Of a stretch of 64,000 nucleotides of DNA, positions 18,390-27,832 are shown piece by piece. The notes under the pieces were generated by a model. It worked only from the letters and a program-made list of their open reading frames with translations. It made no database searches and was not told the origin of the DNA. The position numbers and the translations under genes were made by a program. The stretch's first letter is position 1. Every line of letters starts with the position of its first letter. Location of the stretch: NCBI RefSeq assembly GCF_017104565.1, contig NZ_JAAGPD010000011.1:62001-126000 (forward strand). The letters are read 5' to 3'. This DNA comes from Paraburkholderia sp. Tr-20389 (GTDB lineage: Bacteria; Pseudomonadota; Gammaproteobacteria; Burkholderiales; Burkholderiaceae).

Positions 18390-19007
18390 TCAGCTGCGGC
18401 ACTCGGGCGGTGCGAGATTCGCCGCCAGCGTGGGTGCATCGATGGGCAGCGGACCCGATCCCGGCGCCGGCAGCGACGACGCCGCCTTGCCGCCCGCGAA
18501 GCATTCCCACGTGATAGTCCCTTTCTGCGCGGAGCCTTTCGCCAGCGCAACGCGGGCAGTCGGCGTATCGGCGTTATCGGGCGCTGACGGGACGAACACG
18601 ATCGTATTCGAGCCTTCGTCGGCAACGCGCGCGGTGAACGCCACGGTAATCTGGCCCGTGTCGTCGTCGATATGGATCGACTGGACGTTGCGCGTGGCGG
18701 GCGGCGATGCGTAGCCGCTGCCGAAGGCATTGCCGCTGCCGGCGTTCTCGCCGACGGTCAGTTGCGCGGCGGCGGCAAGCGACATCCCCTCGCCGACGCG
18801 ACTGCGCGCCAGATAGTCCTGATACGCCGGGATCGCATACGCGGCGATCACGCCGACGATGGCCAGCACGATCATCAATTCGATCAGCGTAAAACCCCAC
18901 AGACGCCTGATACGCGCGAGGGCGGTGGGCCAGGCGCTTGGCGCACGGATGCCCGGACGATGAGCATAAAGCGTGGACAACGAAGCAACGGCAACGGTAG
19001 CGATCAT
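18390..19007 (-). CDS. Type IV pilin-like protein with long leader
   Basis: 205-aa prepilin-type protein. The N-methylation motif [23 protein letters not shown] is unmistakable, with the conserved Glu at +5 of the mature chain, so PilD cleavage would occur after Gly38. The C-terminal part has two cysteines (WECFAGG and PECRS) able to form the pilin D-loop disulfide. The leader of 38 residues is long and begins with a hydrophobic stretch ([14 protein letters not shown]). I chose the ATG at 19005-19007 because GAGGAG precedes it by 7 nt; a TTG five codons earlier is less likely. Adjacent to pglL, it is a candidate O-glycosylation substrate. Confidence 0.85.
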   Translation of the reverse strand: MIATVAVASLSTLYAHRPGIRAPSAWPTALARIRRLWGFTLIELMIVLAIVGVIAAYAIPAYQDYLARSRVGEGMSLAAAAQLTVGENAGSGNAFGSGYASPPATRNVQSIHIDDDTGQITVAFTARVADEGSNTIVFVPSAPDNADTPTARVALAKGSAQKGTITWECFAGGKAASSLPAPGSGPLPIDAPTLAANLAPPECRS

Positions 19008-19020
19008 CAGCAGACTCCTC

Positions 19021-19060
19021 AAAACGAAAGCGCCTGCCCCGGGAATCAGGACAGGCGCTT
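19021..19060 (-). terminator. Terminator-like hairpin after terC, abutting the pilin ribosome binding site
   Basis: Stem AAGCGCCTG (19052-19060 on the minus strand) with CAGGCGCTT (19028-19036), followed on the minus strand by TTTCGTTTT. It ends immediately before the pilin GAGGAG. It may end terC transcription; since the pilin promoter then must lie upstream of it, it could also act as an attenuator in the pilin leader. Confidence 0.6.
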
Positions 19061-19157
19061 CGATCGTAGCGAGCCGCCATTTGCGCCGGCAGTCGGCCGG
19101 ATGGCTAGCCGAATGGCTAATGGTGCGCGGGCTCGAGTGCCCGTAGAGTGAATGTGC

Positions 19158-19871
19158 TCAATGCGAGTCACCTGCGACGCGCGCCGCGTTGCGCCGCTTC
19201 AGCGCGTAGCCGACGATCACGACGAACAGCGCGCAGACGATGCTCATGCCGTATTCGGCCACGGGCGTGTCGAGGATCGGCCAACGGTCGCCGGCCGGAT
19301 CGTTGATGATCAGCCCGCCCGCGATCCATCCGAGCAACGCGCCGCCGAACGTGACGACCGCGGGGAAGCGATCCAGCAGCTTGAGCACCAGCTGGCTGCC
19401 CCAGACGATCAACGGGATGCTCACGATCAGCCCGAACACGACGAGCGCGATGCGGTGATGCGGCTCGGCGGCTTCGGCGGCGCCGGCGATCGCGATCACG
19501 TTGTCGAGGCTCATCACGGCGTCGGCCACGATGATCGTCTTGATCGCGGTGATCAGCTTGTCGGCGGGTTTGACGTTCGCGTGCGCGTCGGGCGCGGGCG
19601 CCAGCAGGCGCACGCCGATCCAGATAAGCAGGAGACCGCCCGCGAACTTGAGCAACGGCACGTCGAGCAGCGCGACGGCAAAGGCGATCAACGCCACGCG
19701 CAGCACGATCGCCCCGAGCGTGCCCCACAACACGCCCTTCGTGCGCTGAGCGGGCGGCAGGTTGCGGCAGGCGAGCGCGATCACGACGGCGTTATCGCCA
19801 CCCAGCAGGATGTCGATGACGATGATCTGAAAGACGGCGCCCCAATGGAGCGTGGTGAGGAATTCGAGCAT
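19158..19871 (-). CDS. TerC/Alx-family integral membrane protein
   Basis: 237-aa protein with about seven membrane segments and the family's acidic membrane motifs GGDNAVVIALA near residue 24 and SLDNVIAIAG near 125. TerC-family proteins are linked to manganese or other metal efflux and to stress resistance. It starts only 36 nt after the second sucCD terminator. I see no yybP-ykoY (manganese) riboswitch upstream, unlike E. coli alx. Confidence 0.85.
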   Translation of the reverse strand: MLEFLTTLHWGAVFQIIVIDILLGGDNAVVIALACRNLPPAQRTKGVLWGTLGAIVLRVALIAFAVALLDVPLLKFAGGLLLIWIGVRLLAPAPDAHANVKPADKLITAIKTIIVADAVMSLDNVIAIAGAAEAAEPHHRIALVVFGLIVSIPLIVWGSQLVLKLLDRFPAVVTFGGALLGWIAGGLIINDPAGDRWPILDTPVAEYGMSIVCALFVVIVGYALKRRNAARVAGDSH

Positions 19872-19907
19872 GGAAAGCAGAATAGAAGGTAGCGAAAGCG
19901 AACGGCA

Positions 19908-19943
19908 ACAAAAAAGCGAGGGAGCAATTGCTCGCTCCCTCGC
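19908..19943 (-). terminator. Rho-independent terminator (distal) after sucCD
   Basis: Perfect 10-bp stem GCGAGGGAGC / GCTCCCTCGC (19916-19943) followed on the minus strand by TTTTTTGTTG. Second intrinsic terminator downstream of sucD. Confidence 0.85.
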
Positions 19944-19955
19944 TTGTCGCTGCGT

Positions 19956-19976
19956 CTTACGAAAGGCCTTCGTAAG
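19956..19976. other. Small hairpin between the two sucCD terminators
   Basis: Perfect 8-bp stem CTTACGAA / TTCGTAAG with a 5-nt loop. No T tract. Lies between the proximal and distal terminators. Confidence 0.5.
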
Positions 19977-19982
19977 AGTATC

Positions 19983-20008
19983 AAAAAACGCCGGTATCGA
20001 CCGGCGTT
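19983..20008 (-). terminator. Rho-independent terminator (proximal) after sucD
   Basis: 8-bp stem AACGCCGG / CCGGCGTT with a 6-nt loop at 19987-20008, followed on the minus strand by a run of six T. Starts 24 nt after the sucD stop. Confidence 0.85.
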
Positions 20009-20031
20009 TCTTGAGCTTATCGCAACCCTTC

Positions 20032-20913
20032 TTACAGCACCGACTTCAGCAGACGGGCCATTTCGGACGGGTTCTTCGTGACCTTGATGCCGCACGCGTC
20101 CATGATTTCCAGCTTCGCGTCAGCCGTATCCGCACCGCCCGAGATCAGCGCGCCGGCGTGGCCCATGCGCTTGCCCGGAGGCGCCGTGACACCAGCGATG
20201 AAGCCGACCACCGGCTTCTTCATGTTGTCCTTGATCCAGTACGCAGCGTTCGCTTCGTCCGGGCCGCCGATTTCGCCGATCATGATGACGGCGTCCGTAT
20301 CCGGATCGTCGTTGAACATCTTCATCACGTCGATATGCTTCAGACCGTTGATCGGGTCGCCGCCGATACCGACTGCCGACGACTGGCCGAGGCCCAGTGC
20401 CGTCAACTGGCCGACTGCTTCATACGTCAGCGTGCCCGAACGCGACACGACGCCGATGCGGCCCTTGCGGTGGATGTGACCCGGCATGATGCCGATCTTC
20501 AGTTCGTCCGGCGTGATCGTGCCCGGGCAGTTCGGTCCGAGCAGCAGCGTCTTGCGGCCTTCGCGGCGCATACGGTCCTTCACTTCGATCATGTCGCGGA
20601 CGGGGATGCCTTCCGTGATGCAGATCGCCAGATCGAGATCGGCTTCGACGGCTTCCCAGATTGCAGCAGCAGCGCCTGCGGGCGGCACGTAGATGACCGA
20701 GACGGTTGCGCCCGTTTCTGCCTTCGCTTCCTTGACGCTAGCGTAGATAGGAATGCCTTCGAAGTCTTCGCCGGCTTTCTTCGGGTTCACGCCTGCGACG
20801 AATGCTTCGCGGCCGTTTGCGTATTCACGGCATGCGCGCGTGTGGAACTGACCGGTCTTGCCGGTGATGCCCTGCGTGATGACCTTGGTGTCTTTGTTGA
20901 TCAGAATCGACAT
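20032..20913 (-). CDS. sucD: Succinyl-CoA synthetase alpha subunit
   Basis: 293-aa alpha subunit of the TCA-cycle succinate-CoA ligase, cytoplasmic. Opens MSILINKDTKVITQGITGKTGQFH with the CoA-binding Rossmann region, and contains GPNCPGTI and GHAGALISGG, the latter holding the phosphorylated active-site His. The start at 20911-20913 is the family start; an upstream in-frame codon at 20991 is not supported. Follows sucC after 115 nt and ends in two intrinsic terminators. Confidence 0.97.
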   Translation of the reverse strand: MSILINKDTKVITQGITGKTGQFHTRACREYANGREAFVAGVNPKKAGEDFEGIPIYASVKEAKAETGATVSVIYVPPAGAAAAIWEAVEADLDLAICITEGIPVRDMIEVKDRMRREGRKTLLLGPNCPGTITPDELKIGIMPGHIHRKGRIGVVSRSGTLTYEAVGQLTALGLGQSSAVGIGGDPINGLKHIDVMKMFNDDPDTDAVIMIGEIGGPDEANAAYWIKDNMKKPVVGFIAGVTAPPGKRMGHAGALISGGADTADAKLEIMDACGIKVTKNPSEMARLLKSVL

Positions 20914-21028
20914 GTATTGACCTCTGTTCGTTTGGTGGCGTGCCGATGGCGTCAGGCGCGGCGAGATGCTCGCCGCACGCGCCCTTCGCACGCCGCCATT
21001 CGTAATCCGGTGATAAGCGCCCGGGCGA

Positions 21029-22198
21029 TCAGGCCTTGCCTGCGGCCGCCGCGACGACCTTCTGCGCAGCTTCTTCCATGCTGTCCGCCGAGATGATCGG
21101 CAGGCCGGAGTCAGCCAGCATCTTCTTGCCGAGGTCTTCGTTCGTGCCCTTCATGCGCACGACGAGCGGCACTTGCAGATCGACCGCCTTCGAAGCAGCG
21201 ATCACGCCTTCCGCGATCACGTCGCAACGCATGATGCCGCCGAAGATGTTGACGAGAATCGCCGTCAGGTTCGGGTTCTTCAGCATCAGCTTGAACGCTT
21301 CCGTGACCTTCTCGGTCGTCGCGCCACCGCCGACGTCCAGGAAGTTCGCCGGCTCGCCGCCGAACAGCTTGATCGTGTCCATCGTCGCCATCGCCAGACC
21401 AGCGCCGTTCACCAGACAGCCGATGTTGCCGTCGAGCGAGATGTACGCGAGGTCGAACTTCGATGCTTCGACTTCAGCCGGATCTTCTTCGTCCAGGTCG
21501 CGGTAAGCGACGATTTCCGGGTGACGGAACAGTGCGTTCGAGTCGAAGTTGAACTTGGCGTCCAGCGCGATGACCTTGCCGTCGCCCGTCAGGATCAGCG
21601 GGTTGATTTCGGCCAGCGACGCGTCCGTTTCCCACGTTGCCTTGTACAGGCCTTGCAGGATCGTGCGGGCTTGCGGGATCGAAGCGTCGGGCACGCCGAT
21701 CTTCTTCGCCAGATCGTCGGCTTCCGCGTCCAGCAGGCCCTTCGACGGATCGACGGCAACCTTGTGGATCGCTTCCGGCGTCTTTGCGGCGACTTCTTCG
21801 ATGTCCATACCGCCTTCGCTCGAAGCCATCACGACGACCTTTTGCGACACGCGATCGATCACGAGACCGACATACAGTTCCTTCTTGATGTCAGCGCCTT
21901 CTTCGATCAGCAGGCGATTCACCTTCTGGCCTTCCGGACCCGTCTGGTGCGTGACGAGTTGCATGCCGAGGATCTGGTTCGCGTATTCGCGGACTTGCTC
22001 CAGCGACTTCGCGACCTTCACGCCGCCACCCTTGCCACGGCCACCCGCGTGGATCTGAGCCTTGACGACCCACACCGGGCCACCAAGCTCTTCAGCGGCC
22101 TTGACCGCATCATCCACCGAGAAGACCGGCTTGCCGCGCGGTACCGCGACTCCGAATTTCCGCAGGATTTCCTTACCCTGGTACTCGTGAATCTTCAT
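21029..22198 (-). CDS. sucC: Succinyl-CoA synthetase beta subunit
   Basis: 389-aa ATP-grasp beta subunit. [22 protein letters not shown] is the standard N-terminus, [16 protein letters not shown] is the nucleotide-binding loop, and [11 protein letters not shown] with [11 protein letters not shown] near the C-terminus form the CoA-proximal domain. Pairs with SucD downstream. It lies 55 nt after the DUF2889 gene, with the promoter probably between or inside that gene. Confidence 0.97.
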   Translation of the reverse strand: MKIHEYQGKEILRKFGVAVPRGKPVFSVDDAVKAAEELGGPVWVVKAQIHAGGRGKGGGVKVAKSLEQVREYANQILGMQLVTHQTGPEGQKVNRLLIEEGADIKKELYVGLVIDRVSQKVVVMASSEGGMDIEEVAAKTPEAIHKVAVDPSKGLLDAEADDLAKKIGVPDASIPQARTILQGLYKATWETDASLAEINPLILTGDGKVIALDAKFNFDSNALFRHPEIVAYRDLDEEDPAEVEASKFDLAYISLDGNIGCLVNGAGLAMATMDTIKLFGGEPANFLDVGGGATTEKVTEAFKLMLKNPNLTAILVNIFGGIMRCDVIAEGVIAASKAVDLQVPLVVRMKGTNEDLGKKMLADSGLPIISADSMEEAAQKVVAAAAGKA

Positions 22199-22253
22199 GC
22201 GTGATTCCCTTCAGTCTGAGAGTTGGATTGAACTTCGCTTCCGGCTGGACCGC

Positions 22254-22991
22254 TCACTCGGGACGCGCCGTTTTCACGGCCTGTCCGTCGGCTGCGGCAT
22301 CCGCGCGATCCGCTGAACGCGGCGCGTGCCCGTACCAGCGCGGATAAAACTGTCGCACCGCCTCGCCATCGAACCGCAGCGCATGGCAGCGGCCCAACTG
22401 GAATGGCGGCTTGTCGTTTGATTGCTCGCTTGCCTGTTCGCCTGCTTGCGCGCTCGAAGCGTTGTCTTTGGCGTCTTGTCCGTTGCTGCCCTGCGTGCCC
22501 TGAGTCGTACCGTTTGCCGAACCGTTGGACTCTCCGCTTCCCGGCCTGCCTTTGTCCGTATTCCACACGTCGCCAGCAAACGCCTGGATGGCGGCAGTGG
22601 GCAAGATTGCGCACAACTCGGTGAGATGCGTGCAACCGGCCGTGCCGGCCAGCAAACGGGCAGCATCGCGACGGAAGTTCTGGAAAAGATTGAGCCCGAT
22701 GAGGGCGCGATAGGCGGGATTGGAGGCTTCGCACAGACCGGGATACGGAACCCAGTCGGACGACGCTTCAGCGTCGACGACATTGAGCTTGCGATCGATC
22801 GTGATGCGGAGCCAGAGTTCATGGATCGGCAGGCCGTTCGGCCGGACACCCGACGCAAGCTTCACGTCACGTGGCTTTTCGTCGGTGAGGCATGCCTCGA
22901 TATCCCACAGGCCATCTTCACGCTCGTATGCGTCCGCTTGGATTGCGCGGCGATGGCGCAACTGTCTGGACACTGGCGGAGAAAGCGGCAT
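22254..22991 (-). CDS. DUF2889 domain protein
   Basis: 245-aa protein. The N-terminal 145 residues match the DUF2889 pattern: RAIQADAYEREDGLWDIEACLTDEKP, then LWLRITIDRKLNVVDAEASSDW and NPAYRALIGLN, CTHLTEL. A low-complexity insert rich in Gly, Ser, Asn and Gln (about residues 147-196) precedes a short C-terminal strand region ending QLGRCHALRFDGEAVRQFYPRWYG. No signal peptide. Function unknown. Located between recX and sucC on the same strand. Confidence 0.85.
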   Translation of the reverse strand: MPLSPPVSRQLRHRRAIQADAYEREDGLWDIEACLTDEKPRDVKLASGVRPNGLPIHELWLRITIDRKLNVVDAEASSDWVPYPGLCEASNPAYRALIGLNLFQNFRRDAARLLAGTAGCTHLTELCAILPTAAIQAFAGDVWNTDKGRPGSGESNGSANGTTQGTQGSNGQDAKDNASSAQAGEQASEQSNDKPPFQLGRCHALRFDGEAVRQFYPRWYGHAPRSADRADAAADGQAVKTARPE

Positions 22992-23164
22992 GCGAGAACA
23001 AAGGCCGGATTTAAGAACCGTTGAATTTTAGCATACTGGGTATTTGAGACCGCCCGAAGCCCGCAGGGGCTTGATGGAGCAGGCTTCAGGGGCATCCGGA
23101 GCGCGACATTTAGGCGCAGCGCTTCTTGCGGCGCACCAATGGTCCGGCTCAAGTGTCCGACAGG

Positions 23165-23956
23165 CTATTCCGGCGCAAAGTCTTCGTCGATGCCCTTGAG
23201 AATCTTCCCGATGATCCCCTGCGAGAAGCCGCGCGTGGCAAGGAAGCGGGCCTGTTTTGCGCGTTCGTTGGGCGTCTCGGGCAGAGCGCCGAACTTCTTG
23301 CGCCATACGGCCTGAGCGCGCGCCAACTCGGTTTCGCGCAATTGCGCGCTGACTTCTTCAACGAGTTCCTGGCCGACTGCATGCCGCTTGAGTTCGTTGA
23401 CGATACGCCCAGCGCCCATGCGTGACGCGCGTCGGTGAAGCAGGCTTTCGGCGAAACGCGAGTTCGACAGCCAGCCTTCGCTTTCGAGCGAATCCAGCAA
23501 CGCGTCGATTGAGTCACCATCTTCCGCATAGGGCGAGAGCTTGCGCGACAACTCTGCGCGACTGTACTCGCGCCGCGAAAGATAGCCGAGCGCGCGGCCT
23601 TTGAGCGAGCGCGCGGGACGTTGTGGAGTGCGTTTTTTATCCGCCGTGTCGTCGGATTTGGACTCGCCGGGGGCGCGACGTGAGCGCGTGTAGGTTGCTT
23701 CGCCGTGATCGGTGCGAGCGGTATCTGAAGAACGGCCTTGAGCCGACGGGCCGACGCCTGCGGCTCGATCATGAGCATCGAAGGACTCGAACGGATCGAA
23801 GTCTTCGAATGACGAACCGGAGGATGGTAATACTGGAGAAGCAGACATGCTCGAAGAAGAACGTGACGACGATTCGAATGCATCGTCGTCACGCGGGCCG
23901 CCCGTGTTGCGTCCTGCACCCGCATCCGGTGAGGCAGAGCGGCCCTTTCGTATCAC
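23165..23956 (-). CDS. recX: Regulatory protein RecX
   Basis: RecX modulates RecA filament growth and ATPase. The conserved helical repeats begin at SLKGRALGYLSRREYSRAELSRKL and include GWLSNSRFAESLLHRR and QARFLATRGFSQGII. Upstream is a variable, disordered Ser/Asp-rich stretch. I place the start at the GTG 23954-23956 because GAAGAGGAG, formed by the last recA codons, lies about 10 nt before it, giving 263 aa; the ATG at 23846-23848 (227 aa) is the main alternative. The two genes are separated by 7 nt and surely share a transcript. Confidence 0.85.
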   Translation of the reverse strand: MIRKGRSASPDAGAGRNTGGPRDDDAFESSSRSSSSMSASPVLPSSGSSFEDFDPFESFDAHDRAAGVGPSAQGRSSDTARTDHGEATYTRSRRAPGESKSDDTADKKRTPQRPARSLKGRALGYLSRREYSRAELSRKLSPYAEDGDSIDALLDSLESEGWLSNSRFAESLLHRRASRMGAGRIVNELKRHAVGQELVEEVSAQLRETELARAQAVWRKKFGALPETPNERAKQARFLATRGFSQGIIGKILKGIDEDFAPE

Positions 23957-23963
23957 GCGACGA

Positions 23964-25040
<1,077 letters not shown>

Positions 25041-25142
25041 GAATCGTCCTTTGCTATGATGAACGGCGTCTGAGGCAGGTGTGATGGCCATTGCAAGCGC
25101 GTTTTGAACGCGATTCGAACAACCAGCACGCTAAACGCAGAC

Positions 25143-25171
25143 ACTGTATAAAAAAACAGTAGTTTTGGCAA
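25143..25171 (-). promoter_or_regulatory. recA promoter with LexA (SOS) box
   Basis: On the minus strand TTGCCA (25166-25171) and TACAGT (25143-25148) are separated by exactly 17 nt. The dyad CTGT-N8-ACAG at 25144-25159 matches the LexA consensus and covers the -10. Cleavage of LexA after DNA damage would release recA-recX, about 100 nt downstream. Confidence 0.88.
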
Positions 25172-25286
25172 GTACGTTTCGCATGCGGACGCCCACATGT
25201 GCAAACGGACAACACCCAACTACCCACAAATTTTTCGGAGACGCTGTGCGCCGGAGCGCCCCGGTGCCGGCCGGGCAGGACGCATC

Positions 25287-26048
25287 ATGCGAATTCTCAT
25301 TGCCGAAGACGACAGCATACTCGCGGACGGTCTCGTACGATCACTCCGCCAATCGGCATACGCCGTCGACCATGTGAAGACGGGCGCGGAAGCCGACACC
25401 GCGCTGTCGATGCAGACTTTCGACCTCCTCATCCTCGATCTCGGCCTGCCGAAAATGTCCGGCCTCGAAGTGCTGCGGCGGCTGCGCGCGCGCAATTCGA
25501 ATCTGCCCGTGTTGATCCTGACCGCCGCCGACAGCGTCGACGAGCGCGTCAAGGGTCTCGACCTCGGCGCGGACGACTACATGGCCAAGCCCTTCGCGCT
25601 CAACGAACTCGAAGCGCGCGTGCGCGCGCTCACCCGGCGCGGGGCCGGCGGCGGGCCGACCGTGGTCAAGCACGGCTCGCTGTCGTTCGATCAGGTCGGC
25701 CGAATTGCCTATGCCAACGAGCAGGTTATCGATCTGTCGGCGCGTGAGCTAGGATTGCTCGAAGTCCTGTTGCAGCGGATCGGGCGGCTGGTGTCGAAGG
25801 AACAGCTCGTCGACCATCTGTGCGAATGGGGCGAAGAGGTCAGCAACAACGCGATCGAAGTCTACGTGCACCGGCTGCGCAAGAAGATCGAACCGAGCGG
25901 CGTGCGCATCATCACCGTGCGTGGCCTGGGTTACTGTCTCGAGAAAGCGGCGCCGGCGCAAAACGCCGCACCGGCCACGCCGCAGTCAACCGGGTCCGAA
26001 ACTTCCGACGCGTCCGCTGCCATGCCCGCAAGTCACTATTTCAAGTAA
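25287..26048 (+). CDS. OmpR-family response regulator
   Basis: 253-aa two-domain regulator. Receiver residues are in place: EDD at 7-9, phospho-acceptor Asp51 in LILDLGLP, Thr/Ala near 79 and Lys101 in YMAKPFAL. The C-terminal winged helix (FDQVGRIAYANEQVIDLSARELGLLEVLLQR and YVHRLRKKIEPSGVRIITVRGLGYCL) is of the OmpR/PhoB type. A variable Ala/Pro tail follows. The start at 25287 is chosen over an in-frame ATG at 25197. Divergent from recA; the kinase gene starts 8 nt after its stop. Signal and regulon unknown; closest by architecture to TctD/QseB-like regulators. Confidence 0.93.
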   Translation: MRILIAEDDSILADGLVRSLRQSAYAVDHVKTGAEADTALSMQTFDLLILDLGLPKMSGLEVLRRLRARNSNLPVLILTAADSVDERVKGLDLGADDYMAKPFALNELEARVRALTRRGAGGGPTVVKHGSLSFDQVGRIAYANEQVIDLSARELGLLEVLLQRIGRLVSKEQLVDHLCEWGEEVSNNAIEVYVHRLRKKIEPSGVRIITVRGLGYCLEKAAPAQNAAPATPQSTGSETSDASAAMPASHYFK

Positions 26049-26056
26049 GGCGCTCC

Positions 26057-27604
26057 ATGTCCGTCCGCGCACCACGCGCCACGGCGCACGCGGCGGATCT
26101 CGACGAAATCCGCGACGCGCGCTACGCGAATCCGTTTGCGCCGCCCGATGAAACCGAGGCGCAGGCGGAAACGCGTCCGCGTTCGCTGTTCGGTGAAATC
26201 CTCGACTGGATGCTCGCGCCGCTGCTGCTGCTGTGGCCGATGAGCCTTGCCGTCACCTATCTGGTCGCGAAGTCGATCGCGAACGGACCGTTCGACCGCG
26301 CGCTGGAGACGGACGCTTACGTGCTCGCACGGCAGATTCATCCTGTGAACGGCGTCGCCGAACTGACGCTGCCCGAGTCGACCCGCGATTTTCTGCGCGC
26401 CGACAATGTCGACAGCGTGTTCTATCAGGTGCTGGGCACACGCGGCGAGCTGGTCGCGGGCGATCGCGACATGCCGCTGCCGCGCGAGGAAGACCGGCCG
26501 CAGGCGGGTATCGTCGAGTTCCGCGACGACATGCTGCGCGGCAATGACATACGCGTCGCCTACACCACCGTCGAATTCCCGCAGACACCGGGCGCGCAGC
26601 CCGTGCTCGTGCAGGTAGCCGAGACGCTCGACAAGCGCAGTGCACTCGCCAACGACATCATCAAAGGCGTGATCCTCCCGCAGTTCGTGATCCTGCCGCT
26701 CGCGATCCTGCTCGTGTGGTTCGGGCTGTCGCGCGGTCTCGCGCCGCTGCACGCGCTGCAGGCGCATATCCGCGCGCGTCGTCCCGATGATCTTTCCCCG
26801 CTCGAAGCCCGCCGCGCGCCGCCCGAAATCGAGCCGCTCGTCACGTCCTTCAACGACCTGCTGACGCGCCTCGAACAGAACATGGAACTGCAAAAGCGCT
26901 TCATCGCCGATGCCGCGCATCAGATGAAGACGCCGCTCGCGGGCCTGCGCACGCAGGCCGAACTGGCGCTGAGACAGGATGCATCGGCGGAAGTGCATCG
27001 TTCGCTCGAGCAGATCGCGACGAGTTCCGAGCACGCCGCGCGCCTCGTCACGCAGTTGCTCGCGCTCGCACGCGCGGAAAACCGCATGTCCGGTCAGGTC
27101 TTCACGCCCGTAGAGATGGGCGACGTGGCGCGCAGCGCGGTGCGCGACTGGATCCAGGCTGCGCTCGCCAAGCAGATGGACCTCGGCTACGAGGGACCGG
27201 AATCGCCGGAAGAAGCCGTCGAAGTCGAAGGCAATGCCGTGATGCTGCGCGAGATGCTGTCGAACCTGATCGACAACGCGATCCGCTACACGCCGGCAGG
27301 CGGGCGAATCACGGTGCGGGTGCGGCACGACGCAACCGCCCGCATCGCGCACGTGGAGGTCGAAGACACGGGCATGGGCATCCCGGCCGCCGAACGCGAG
27401 CGCGTCGTCGAGCGCTTTTACCGGATTCTCGGGCGCGAAGGCGACGGTAGCGGGCTGGGCCTCGCGATCGTCCGCGAGATCGCTGCGATGCACGGCGGCA
27501 CGCTCACCATCGAGGACAACGTCTATCAAACGTCGCCGCGCCTCGCTGGAACACTCGTCCGTGTCAGCTTGCGGACGATCGATCGTGCACGGGAATTACC
27601 CTAA
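26057..27604 (+). CDS. Sensor histidine kinase (TctE-like)
   Basis: 515-aa inner-membrane sensor kinase. A transmembrane segment at about 52-70 is followed by a periplasmic domain resembling 2CSK_N (NGPFDRALETDAYVLARQI ... GDRDMPLP), a second segment at about 203-223, a HAMP-like linker, and HisKA with the phospho-acceptor His288 (AAHQMKTPLAGLR). The ATPase domain has the N box NLIDNAIRYTP, DTGMGIP and GDGSGLGLAIV. Partner of the response regulator just upstream. The 2CSK_N sensor is found in kinases for carboxylates such as tricarboxylates, but the ligand here is not known. Confidence 0.93.
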   Translation: MSVRAPRATAHAADLDEIRDARYANPFAPPDETEAQAETRPRSLFGEILDWMLAPLLLLWPMSLAVTYLVAKSIANGPFDRALETDAYVLARQIHPVNGVAELTLPESTRDFLRADNVDSVFYQVLGTRGELVAGDRDMPLPREEDRPQAGIVEFRDDMLRGNDIRVAYTTVEFPQTPGAQPVLVQVAETLDKRSALANDIIKGVILPQFVILPLAILLVWFGLSRGLAPLHALQAHIRARRPDDLSPLEARRAPPEIEPLVTSFNDLLTRLEQNMELQKRFIADAAHQMKTPLAGLRTQAELALRQDASAEVHRSLEQIATSSEHAARLVTQLLALARAENRMSGQVFTPVEMGDVARSAVRDWIQAALAKQMDLGYEGPESPEEAVEVEGNAVMLREMLSNLIDNAIRYTPAGGRITVRVRHDATARIAHVEVEDTGMGIPAAERERVVERFYRILGREGDGSGLGLAIVREIAAMHGGTLTIEDNVYQTSPRLAGTLVRVSLRTIDRARELP

Positions 27605-27689
27605 TCCGTCAGTTTCGACCATTTCAGTCAGCAATCGTATATCGCGACTTTGCCGCAGTTAAAGCGGTAGATATCCGATGTTCAGCGGT

Positions 27690-27709
27690 AATTAGCCAAA
27701 ATTAGTCAA
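27690..27709. promoter_or_regulatory. Tandem 10-bp direct repeat upstream of the MHS transporter
   Basis: AATTAGCCAA (27690-27699) followed directly by AATTAGTCAA (27700-27709), one helical turn apart, in the A/T-rich 228-nt gap after the kinase. Placement about 125 nt before the transporter start suggests a regulator site; no matching regulator is identified. Confidence 0.35.
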
Positions 27710-27832
27710 TGCGAGACATTCTCAAAATAGAACCCCGCGAGTCAGAACGCCGTAAGTTTCCGCTCCAATAATCGCTACACGGCGTCGCCTGACCAGGCGA
27801 ACCGCGACCGATATCAATATTGGAGACGACAT

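Noticed and set aside
19872-19907. Manganese (yybP-ykoY) riboswitch in front of the TerC-family gene.
   Set aside because: Only 36 nt separate the gene from the sucCD terminator, too short for the aptamer, and no conserved segments are visible.
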